From Lepidonotus clava (taxonomy: Eukaryota > Annelida > Polychaeta > Phyllodocida > Polynoidae), in assembly GCA_936440205.1 (NCBI GenBank), contig OW387136.1, positions 35,073,927 through 35,137,926 on the forward strand: a DNA stretch of 64,000 nucleotides, given 5' to 3'. Positions 32,798 to 44,500 of this stretch are shown here, piece after piece (the first letter of the stretch is position 1; each line of letters begins with the position of its first letter). Under the pieces are notes generated by a model, which saw only the letters and a list, made by a program, of their open reading frames with translations, did no database searches and was not told the DNA's origin. The position numbers and the translations under genes were made by a program.

Positions 32798-35645
32798 ACA
32801 GCTTAGAAGATGACAGGAGATGACTGCAGGTAAGGTAACCTGACCACGAGCCTGTCGCTTTTACTATATCAGGAATATACTGATAGATATCATCTTTAAA
32901 CGTTTTAGTTAGTATCTTCATATATACATCTGATCTTCCAGAATATGACAATATAGCAGTGATAATGGTTCATGATAATAATAACAATGGTGGTAATAGA
33001 TATGAGTGAAAATATCGAAATAATGAGCAAATAATGAGCAAAGTTTGTTTACACGTCAGAAAGGTATGTCTTAATAAAACCTATATTTTGAATTAAATTG
33101 AATTTGAAGAACATTGTCATTGTTGTGAGGCTTATAAGAGATTATTCTGTGTGACATTCATCGGTAAGTAAGCTTTATGATATAATATAAAACATTCAAA
33201 AGATAGCAGTACATGTGCCTCTTCAGCTACAAGTAGAGGCCCAGTACGGTCATTGTTCTTTGCTAGCACATTACATATGTAGCGTAATTAATATTGTGTA
33301 CATAATTATGTGGGCTGTAATAATTAACCATTTAACTCGTGAATACTTTATGGTACCCGCGCACTCGTCCTCTGTTATGAAGTACGTGTATTATATAATA
33401 ACAAAGCTCTGAGGTAGAGATTGAAAAAGGCTCCCAATCCGTCCTCAGTGTCGACGCCTGCCGGGTGGGCCATGTACCATAGCGCAACAGACGCTGAGGG
33501 GACGCCGTAGTAGTATAGGGATTGGGCATTTGAAGAGGGACACTATTGCATGTTTTGTACATAACGCCTTAGCTTGACGGCGAATTTTACCTATCTTCAG
33601 AGGATATCTTTAAGGCAGATAACATGGATAAGAGAGGGATAAGAAGAATGAGGTGGCCATCAGCCTATGCATAAACAAATTTGTGTGAATTTAAGATAAT
33701 TATTGTAAACAGTGTTTATCATACAACTTGAAAAGGGGAAGACATACATGCATGACGGGATGTTTTCCATTCGGTCTTATTCTTATCCAAATCTCCTTTC
33801 GAATGTTTTGATATGCAATGACTAAAGAAAATTGGAAAAATAAACTACATGTTCTTTTTTGATTGAATTGTTATCTCAAACATTTCGGAGAGTGGTGTAG
33901 ATATGAAAGCCTATTATGGCTAGTATCATATGCATGCAGTAGCCATCACACATTATGACATACACACATGGCATACTAACAAGAGCTGCTCAGGCTGGGA
34001 TGAATTGCTCATAACGGCCGCCCCAGACCCTTGACCCCCTACAACTAACCCCGACCCCTCCAACCCCACCTGCCCCGCATACTTAACCCTGGCGACGCCC
34101 TTCAGGAATACAGAACGGGGAGGACCTGCAGGTTAGTGGTGCATGGGATGCCCGCCGGGGGAACTGACCTGCAGGTGCCCGGATGTGATTAGGCTGAGTC
34201 ATGCAGATAACATGAATGGCTCATTAAGATTGTATAGGTTAACTATCTAGGAGTTATGTTAACGATATCATTGCAGAGTACGATACAAGAAGTCTCAATG
34301 TTACAATAGTGGACATAGTTTATAGGGCTGATGCATGCAACCTATGGCAACGAATGCCTAAATAATCAAGATTAGCAATTTTGAAGGGATGGCCAATAAA
34401 AAAAACTGTTATTTGGCACAGGTGCGCCACCTAGACGACTTTGACGTAATTAGTGCCTCGGGTACTACTAAAGACACGATATACAGTAATAAACTAATGA
34501 GCAGCGCATTCAATGGCTTGATCTTTCCAGTACTAAGAGATGCTCACAAAAGCCAAGAGAGGAGCTTTCAAGTTGCGATACTTCTATCTAGACAATAATT
34601 TGGCTAGACATTAATTGTGGGTTGGCCAAAACAGCTTTTAGGAAAATATAGGCTGCCTATATTAGGCATATATCCCTTTCCCTACTATACAGAACATGTA
34701 TATTTTACATAATATCATGCCACCTCGCATGGTCATTGTGACCATTGTGTTACATCAGAATAATAAGTCGAAGCAACAAAACACAGTTGGAAAATAGCAA
34801 CACTTTTATTTAAACTAGATTTATGCTCCAGTAATCTCCGAAATTAATGACACAGATAAGATTTCTACCATACACCATAGCAACAACAATTGTATACATA
34901 CCAAAGGCACAGTTCCTTTAACGAGGAACGGGTAACAACCAGAAATGCTGGGAACTACTAAAAACATGTACTAGTGGTGTTTAGGGAGGTCCCTGAGTTA
35001 CAAATTTCATTTACTATATGATCTAAGTGGCCAGTGCCCGGCAAATATATATCTCATTTACGCTACAACCTAGGGCACAAGGCGAATACCCTGTCAAACT
35101 GATTCAATACGAGAAGGCAGTGGCCATTGCAAAGAATCAATACTAGACAAGTCTTGGGAATGTTGCTTTTGATAGGAAATGTTCTTATTCTCAGTCTGGC
35201 TGAAAATACTAATATATATAATATCTTTGACAATATATATATATTCTATATATTAATATAAATTCCATGAAGGACATCTAACATTTAACACCAGGGGCCT
35301 TCGCTATCTGGAGACTGACACTAGGGCCCTCTACTGGCAGAAGTTACTGACCACTAGGTGGTAGTATTGGAGATCACTTCTCAGCCAACCTCTGGAGAGG
35401 TCACACACACGCTACATTGTCCTGGAATTTATAATAATAAAAAGAGTTTATATACATTTGTATGTAATAATACTGATGTCCCTTACTCCAGTAAAAAAAC
35501 ATAATGGTACATTCATTCTGCCTCCAAATAAATCAGGATAAATCTACAACGAATGATAGATCAACAACAAAGGTTTTTATGCAGGGTTTTACCGGTTTGA
35601 AGGAAGTGACATCTCCCATAAGAAAAGACATGACCGTACTTTGCC
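32798..35645. other. Intergenic DNA right of the Polinton
   Basis: No gene is supported. There is a GC-rich, C-rich patch at about 34015-34190 (CCCCGACCCCTCCAACCCC) and an imperfect inverted word around 33438-33520. A TTTATT word at about 34804 could be the DERA polyadenylation signal on the minus strand, but no closer evidence links it to the gene. Confidence 0.5.
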
Positions 35646-38600
35646 TTAACCCATGGCAAATTCATGCTGGGCAGCATACTGGCCGGTCACGTGGTGATAA
35701 AGTTGTCGCTCGATGTCAGCGAGGAGCCCGCTCGCCCCGATCCTGAACAGGTCCGGCTTGGTCCACTCGTCCCCGAGCTCCTCCTTCATCATCGACAACC
35801 AGACCAGCGAGTCCTTCGCACTGCGGATACCGCCGGCCGGCTTGAACCCAACCTACAGAGAGGATGTTTTTATTTCACTGTGATTGCATCACTATAGGAT
35901 ATCATCATATCATTTTTTACATTCTGAAATAAACTTTTACAGCTTTTCCTGATGTCTTTTCCTGATGTCTTCATGGAGAAGAGGTAAAGTTCGGCCAATA
36001 TCTAATGCAAGCAGCACCCGTTTTATGTAGCCAGAATTTCAAGGAATTAACTATATAATCATATACCTCTCACAATCGTAAGGCTGTTGCTGTCGGTCTT
36101 ATAATAGAATACCATGACCAGACAAGTAGGTGATATAACGATCACACCCTTCTCCCCCCACAACCCTCTATGTTACTCACCTTGAAGCCCGTCTTCTCAT
36201 AGTACTCTCTCAGTGCCCGTACCATGACTAGACCCACGGGTAGTATAGCGTTCACACCCTCCTTGCCTGTCGATGTCTTTATGAAGTCAGCACCTAGAAC
36301 CAATTGATAGAAAAACATATCAAAAGAAACCTAGCAGTGTAACGTAAATATTTTGTCTCTTATATATCAAACATTTTTGAAATACTTAAAAGAGATGATA
36401 TATAGTTTTTCAAACTGGGAACGAAAATGAATCTGCAGGTTGAGTTACATGTACTAAGAAATACCTGTTGAAAGGCCTTTAGAAAATATGTCAAGACTTC
36501 CATTACAGTTTCTGATTTACATTATTATGTAACACATTTTTTCATCATTTTTGTAAACTTAATCTGCAAGACCAGGGAGGTTACTTCTGAAGATTGATTA
36601 AAAAAAAACTGCTGATGAAGGAATCCCCACCTGCCATCATGCAGACAAGGCTGGCGCGGTAGACGTTGGTGAGGGACCCAAGCTCGCCTGTCGCCAAGAT
36701 GGTCTTCATGTGGGCTGAGCCGCACGCCTTCTTCATCTGACGAACCTCATTGTATACACCTAGAGTGCAATACACATGTTGGTTGATTAAGTTAAACATC
36801 CAATCTGCAATTTCACAGCATTACCAGGGCAGACACACAATCTATAAAATAATGGCCATGAGAGTGACAGAATCTAAGGTGGTGCAAATTGTCCCTCCTA
36901 TAATATAAGAGGTAATGACATTGTACGCGAGACCACCCTACATTATAAAAGTTACTACTACTACTACTATTATCTACACAATATAAACAAGTGATCTGAT
37001 ATTCCCCATCCTCCGTAGGATATGTACTTTTTTATTTATTACACCAAACACCCAAAAAAAGAGAAGAGAAATCCAGATCATGACTTCCCCGTTTATTATA
37101 ATGCTATCTTTAAATAATTGGAAGTTACATTAAAAAAAAGCTGCTTGATAGAGACTTAATAATTTAGTTGTTATAGATTAAATACATCTTAGACAAACCT
37201 TGCCAGTTGCCACTGAGCGCATATTGTCGGTTGATGACGATGTCGATCTCGGTTGCCCCATCAGCCACGGCCAGCTCGATCTCCTCAAGGCGGGTCTTAA
37301 GGGGTGTTTGCCCAGTCGGAAAACCAGTCGCCACTGGGGTTAGTAGAGAGAGAAACATGATTAAACCACCTCAATCAGAATACAATTTTACTCTATTTAT
37401 CACAATCCATAACAATTACGCCAATATATATTATGTATATTTTTGTTTGGTGTGTTCTCTTGAATATTGCCGGAAGGGATTTTCAGTCTATACTTTCTGT
37501 AAATTGTATAAGTTACTTTTTATACATAACTCTGGCATGTTCTTAATCGTGTCATACAGAAATCATGTCGCTTTTGTTAGTGTAAGAGTGCAATTTTATC
37601 ATATCAGAAAAAAAGTGAGAGACGGGCATACATAATGGATAGGCTGAGTGTTTAGGATCCTACATTTCTCTTTCACTTTTACCCATTATTTCTTGAAACT
37701 TTCAATGAGGCCAACAAAAAGGTGGTAATCTTAAGTATCGTAATTTTTAACCTGACCCTGACTTTTTTTTCAAAGATTTTTCTTTTTAATATGAGAATGC
37801 TCTAAGAATTTCCCCTTCATTCCCCTTTTATTTCTATTGCCCATCCCCTGATTTTGAAGGACAGTAATTTGCTTAAAGTCATACTTGCTTCCTTGCTCCC
37901 CAATCACCTAAGGTTTGGCCATGAACCCAACTCTCCTACAACTCAATTGGAATTGGACCTTTAGGTACCGTTGTACTTTCACATTTTGCCTGAAGAGAGA
38001 CCATTCGCAATCTCTACCAATAAGAATCAATATTATTTTGATTCCTAAAACTGTGCTGCACTAAACCTTTTACATCTAGTTATGGTATGCATGCAACCCA
38101 TAAGACATACAGTAACTACTTCCTGACAACTTAGTTGTCATAGGGAACGTTACAATTGTAACCATAGAGTAAACTGGGAAGCACCAATTAGAGCTCGATC
38201 CATTGATCTAGGCGCCAAGGCGGTGGCATCGAAAATCAGAACAAAAGACTAGCAACGTCTCCTATATGATAATTTTTAAATTGTCCATTACCTAAGTGGC
38301 GACATTATTTCTGTAACTGCGATATCAAAAAAAACCCCAAACAACATGACTCACAAGTGACAGAGCTATTCTATTTTTGTACTGCTGTTAGTCGGAGACA
38401 ACAATCTGTTTTTTCTTGGCCATACTTACCCGAGGCGATGGGGATTTGTGGGGCGCCGGCCGCTGTCAAGAACTTCTTACAGTCAGCCACACGGCTGGGG
38501 TAAACGCACACCGCGCCCGTGGTCAGACCTTAAAAACCAAACAATATGATGCATTGGTTACACTGGCAGATTTAGGATGGAATGATACATTTGACGCATA

Positions 38601-41327
38601 AGTTTCACTGGATTTAGCAGGCGGCATCGAAGTACAGGCCAACAATAAAAATTAAATCGTTTTTCCTATTGTAATTTTCTGGCCAAAATTTGACATGTAC
38701 AACATTTTCTTACGGCATGCTGCACCATTTTCAAATTTCTAGATTCAACACTCGTTAAATTTTACACAAATCATCTTTTACCCGAGCTTTCACAAGTCGG
38801 TTCAAGAACACTTCATTACAGATGGCTAAGATAAGTCACGTGTGATAAATTGATTTCCATAGATTGAAAGAGTAAGATTTGCTGTAAAAAATGTGAGTGT
38901 GTTTGTTAGAAGCCTTTAGAAATAAAATCCTGCTCCTATTTTGTTTTACAGCAGGGACCAAGTGATATCTGACCTTTGTTGTCCATGCCCATGGCCTTCA
39001 GCAGGTCCGGTCTGACAGGGTTCTTGGCCTTGTAACACAGGCGCTGCACATTGGACCCAGTGTCGTCTCCGGCCAGCGTCGTCAGGTCGATGCACGTCAC
39101 CGCCCGCAACAACCACGCCGCCTGAGGAAATTATTGTGGATATGTTTTACTTTTAAATATATATTTTCCCGATTTATTGATACAGAAGTCATGAGAATTT
39201 ATACAATTGATATTTTTATTGTATCATTGTTCCATGTTTACCGTGAAAATGTGATAAAACAAACGGTCCCTATATCCTTAAAATATGAGTCTAAATCACA
39301 CGCAAATTTGACTTAGGGAATTTGCATATGAAATATACACGTGAATAATTAAAAAAAAAATCAAGTCCGTAAAGTTGAAAATAGAATGTATTCTTATCAT
39401 GATAAACTATTACAGATTACATGATAATAAATATTGAAGCTCTTTCTTTGGTTCTAAAGCTATGCCAACTGGACTTGCCTGCCATTGTTTCTTCACTGTC
39501 CTCCTGGTTCCCAGTGTAGCAGCGCGCCGTTTCACGGCCGGCAGGTTCACTCTGGCCGTTTCCAGCCACGATCCGTCTGTTACAAGAAAAAGTAGTATAT
39601 GTTTGACACAGGAAGCCCAATATTATCCATGATCAATCACATGAATTATGTTTGAATATTATGCTTAGCGTTTTAGAAAAAAATCAATTCCCTGCATTCC
39701 CAACAACCTTGCCTGGTCAGGATCAGATCTGAGTGAGCAGTGGATTTTTTATTATTACTTTTATCAGATGGAAATAATAAAGTTGTGGAAAATACATCCA
39801 ACTCAACGACGGCGTTGGTAATGGTATAGACTTGATGTTTCTCTAAGACAGTAAAATCATAGATAGTCTACACATCTTATCTATAGACTTGGGCATAACG
39901 TAGATCTAAGTTTTCTGGCACAGTGCAGTAAACAAAAACAATAGGATAGGTCGGGATAGCTGTGCAAAACTATCTTTTTGTGCGCCTTCTAGTATATATA
40001 TGTACATCAAAACTCCCAGGGAAAAAGAAGCAGCGCACAACGGTAATTTTAGACCTTCAGTTTTGTTTTATCATACAGGTAGCTCGGTCAGCCTGGCAAA
40101 ATAACGTTGCTTTGTGGTGACCTCAAATCAACATGAATGGTACCACATATACCAGTACCACTATACTTATTGTACAGTACCAGCATTACTCTCATTCAAT
40201 AGAGTGATAATCATGTGTACGCATTATAATTAAGCTATCGTATTGTCCGTGATCTATGATTAGATAATATATAATCAGATAATAGTATCTAGGTCAAGAG
40301 AATAATGCAACTCTGTGATACCCCTGCATCAAATGAAGCCTAATTTTGCGATCATAAAGTAAACCAATAAGTTTACCTTTAAAATTCAATTATTTCCAAA
40401 AGATGTAGATCTATGAATAAATGTCTGTTACTGGTTCGGTTGTGTTTAAATAAACTTTAATATTATAGATCTTCTTGTAGCAATGGACCCAGAGCGACAC
40501 ATGCATTTTGGGCCAATAATAGATCTAATGACATATAGGACATGGCAATTTCTGATATTGTTCAGGGCAACACTATAATTTCTTAAATTAAAAGAGCGCG
40601 TTACGATTTCTTTAATTCTAGATGGCGACATGTGGGTCCTTTACTAAATAAATTTGATATTCAATGTGTTAGAGTCTAGTCATGCAAAAAAAAACAAAAA
40701 AAACTTTCAGTTAAAGTTCATTACCGGTATTTTAGACCTGTATCTAAAATGCTGGGATGTAAATCAAGGTTAATGCAAAAATCTGAAACCCTATAAAGAA
40801 GCTTTGAAATTATCTAGGTAATTGCAATAAAACGTGATGTGAGAAATTACTTAAAATCATTAGACTAGACATAGATCTAGATTTGAGGTGATGATATGAA
40901 AAAAAATCTTAAACCAAACACAAATCTGAAAGTTTGCATCCAAGAAATTGTAGATATCTTTGACCATCATCAAGAATCTAGCATGATTACCAGGTAATTA
41001 AGCCGTACCTCACGATTTATATACCTGTAGGGCAGGTCTGTACTGTCTGTAGATAGGCCTACAGCTTCTCTGAAGCAAAGGCTGAGCCTGAGGCCAAAGT
41101 TCAGATACTTTTGATCAACTAGGTCACAGTGTTTTTCTACAATTTCAGATGAACGACATGAAATAACATTTTGTCTTATGAAAAGCATAATATTGTGTCA
41201 CTCTTTTGTCATGCCAGAACCAAAATAAAATGTTTCTAAATGGAGTAAATAACACAAACTTACCAAACTCTATGCCTGGATTGTGTGGACCCATGTTGAC
41301 CAAAGGAGGATCGAACCGTAGCACCAT
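35646..41327 (-). CDS. DERA: Deoxyribose-phosphate aldolase (DERA), eight exons
   Basis: This cytosolic enzyme splits 2-deoxyribose-5-phosphate into glyceraldehyde-3-phosphate and acetaldehyde in deoxynucleoside breakdown. The exons, in transcript order on the minus strand, are 41264-41327, 39479-39576, 38974-39121, 38430-38528, 37199-37333, 36631-36759, 36181-36293 and 35646-35852. They sum to 993 bases, giving 330 residues (human 318). All phases agree. Family landmarks are TRRTVKKQWQ, CIDLTTLAGDDT, VCVYP, SVATGFPTGQ (shared across two exons), DGATEIDIVINR, KTILATGELG, the Schiff-base lysine in DFIKTSTGK, and VGFKPAGGIR with the proton-relay lysine. The start MVLRFDPP is in a good context, and a later M (MGPHNPG) is possible. 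Intron 2 begins with GC (AG|GCAAGT), a legitimate minor donor. The gene is intact and divergent from CMSS1. Confidence 0.96.
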
Positions 41328-41594
41328 CTGACGGATTGTTCAGACACTAAATTACGAAAGTAAAAATAATTAAGTTGAAAGATTGGACAATCATTTGTCC
41401 ATAAACGCATTATTTAATACTTTTAATAATTATATTAAATTTCGTGAAGTTGTGATATATGTTGTCAAAAATAGCCTTTATGTTTTACGAAAGTAAAGAT
41501 AAACATTTTACACTCTGTAAGCAGATACAGAGTACAGTATTTTCTGTTTAGCGAAATCAAACTTCTGCTTGGAGAGCGACGCACGTGTATCGCA
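41328..41594. promoter_or_regulatory. Shared bidirectional promoter of DERA and CMSS1
   Basis: Only 267 bases separate the two divergent start codons, so both genes must use promoter elements in this gap. I see no clear TATA box. The part next to CMSS1 is less AT-rich and holds CACGTG (41583-41588), an E-box. Confidence 0.7.
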
Positions 41595-44500
41595 ATGGCG
41601 GACGATTTAGACGACGAGTGGTGGGTCGACCAGAAAAACACCGACGATAAAGGTATTTTACAATCTCATCACGAATATATATGATGTGATGTTTCCTCTG
41701 GAGTTTGTGATCAAATGTGAACCGTTTATTATGCGAATTCTGGTATTCTGCTTATCTAAATTACATTTGATGTCCCAAAGTGTGGCTTCTTCGGCTTTCT
41801 TTCTTTGCTCAGTGAGTCAGCCCCAGTCAGACATCTATCACTCTTAAAGACATAAGTCTTTATGATTTTATCACTATCACAATTCCTAAAGGCATACTAA
41901 AGGTGGAACCGTTCAACGATTTCGGTTTTCCCAGAATTTTTATCGGTCCAGGGCCCGGTCCCGTCACTCTGATTACAAAAGGGTACGCATCATAGTTCTA
42001 AAAAACGCGAAGAAAGGGTCCATTTTCACAAACTTCGCATGTCCCTGTTTTTGAAAAAAAAGGGTACATTTTCTGCACATTTGTCAGCGATTTGGAAAAA
42101 AGGGATCTTTTCCCCTTCATGTTATGTAATTTCGGGAAAAAAGGGTAATAAAAAGCCACAAAAAGTCAGCATTTTGCAAAAAAAGGGGTCAATTTTTGGG
42201 TATAAAAGTCAGTGGAAAGGGGGTCTTTTCTATCTTGAAGAACGATGATATGTCCTACCTTTATATCTGAGTGGACGGACTGGGGTCCAGGGTTGCCACA
42301 GGTCTGGGAAAAGTGTGTTTTTCTCTTCAAAATCAGGGAATTTTAGAATTTGTCAAAGAAAACTGGAATTTTGAAAAATGTCACTGTCACAGTGTCAGGA
42401 AAAGTTGATCCTGGTCAGGGAGAACTGGAATTTCCAGATCTATGAGCCATGAACTGTGCGTATGTTTCTGTACAAATCCAACGCACACTTTGAGACGAGG
42501 GGTTGGGGGGGGGGGGGGGTCGGATTTATTTTTTAAAATGTGTGTATGTACTTAATAAATGGAAGGCCCCTTAGATCTGAAGGATGATGTTTATAACCCT
42601 TTCTCTTGCGACATTTTTGTGTATGTAATTCCTTCAATCAATTCTCGTTCCAGAAGAAATATCTCCGAGCTCAGATTCAGAAAAGGAACAAGAAAACGTA
42701 AAAAATGATGTAAAAAAGTTAAAACAGGCAAAGTCGCCTCAACCGGACTCTAACAAAAAGAAGAAGAAAAAACAAAAAGACAAACAGAAGAAAGTTGAGA
42801 ATAAAGTCATTAAGGAAAAGGTGGAACCAATAAAGAGAAAACAGGAAGAAGCAGCCAATGGGGGAACTTCAGATGAACCGCCAGCAAAGAAAAAAAGGAA
42901 GAGGGTAGGACAAGTACTCTATTCAGTCATTTATTGCGATTTGGTCATTTATGAATCAAGATAATTTTACAACTAACAAGCTCGCTCCGCGAACCCCGCC
43001 GCCCCGGCCGGTCGCCGACCTATCGGCATCTCCTCCTCTCTGCACCTCTCCCCCCCCCCCCTCACTCCCCCACCCCAATGCGTCTCCAGTAGCGCTAAGG
43101 GCCCATCACCACATGGAGGACACTGCATAAATGGGTCCCCATGAAACTGTCCTGTTTGAATTAAGTGCATGTGGGGTGTCTTGAAACCCATAATTTATGC
43201 AGGACTCAGCTGGTTCCCTCAGTCCCCTCAGTACAGTGTTTACAAATCCGTAGTACAGATGGGTTAGCTGGTCCCCTATGGCACTGCTGGTTACCTATGA
43301 CACAGTGTGGGCTAAAAGATCTGCAAGTCCCGTCGAAGCAACAACGATTTAGAACAAATAGGGTAATGAACGACATTACCCTGAGATAAAACTCCTAAGA
43401 ATTTGCCTTCTTTGAAGACAGTGTTTCATAACTTGAATTTCAGAATCTGTTAAGCCTGTATTCCACGATGCTTTCATGTACTTGGTTTATCATTTAACTT
43501 GCTTTTATTGAAATGCAAGTGAAACATATGCAAATGCAATCATTTATAGGATTTGCTTGAGTTCATACTCGCGTTTTTACTTGCGTTCATGGAACGCAAG
43601 CATAAACGCAAGTAAAAGGCTTTATTATATATCAACTTCGTAGTGCCTTTACCTTCATCATTGTACTGCCCCGTTAGCAAAGGTGGAATAACTGATGGCG
43701 TTATGCCACACTGGTCAATAATAAAAAAAGTATTGCGTGGAGGGCAATAAGGGTGCTTGCCAGCGTGGAAACTACTTGTTTTATTCCCTATTTTTAACCA
43801 TCACGGGGTCATTGATATATATAATAAAACAAGAACTAACCTCGGGAGAACTCAGCCTTGATTATTGCCCCTTGTCTCAGCCCATTCATGGGTCCCGGGC
43901 AGTGCCCTCGACCCATGAATGGGCTTTGACAGCGGGGCAATAATCATGGCTTCGTGCACCCTCGGTTAGTTCTGTGTATATGTTCCACGATGCATTCAGT
44001 GCCACTTGCATTCCTTTAATTACACAAACGAAAGTTTGCTTGTGTTCAGATACCAAGATGTTGGTATCTGGAACACAAACTTCTTGCGTTTCCTGTTTAG
44101 AGAGAACACAAGTCCTCCCCAACGCACTGTGGAATTTAGCCTTTAATCTCATCCTCTCTTCCCCGAGGAAAACAAAGTTATGACCTCACAATTTTCAAAT
44201 CTGATTAGCCGAGTGGTCAAAGATGACATTCAGGGGTTCTCGCTTAAAACGTGCAGCCTTCAGTTCGAATTCTTATGTATGTCTTTTTATTTTTCCTTTT
44301 ACGTACCCACAGTAAATACAGAATTAAAAACAACATTATCAACCAGTTGACAGACTTATTTTTCTGAAATTTAAATAAAGAAAAATATATGTGGTTATCA
44401 AAATTGACAATCTATAGTAATTTGAAATCCCTGATTCCCTAGTGGATAATGGGAACAGAAATTCTGGAGACTCGACCTGTGTTTTTGGGTATAGGGCCTC

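Noticed and set aside
42973-43191. 72-codon minus-strand frame rich in arginine and glycine
   Set aside because: It lies in a CMSS1 intron over C-rich simple sequence, with no similarity to a known protein.
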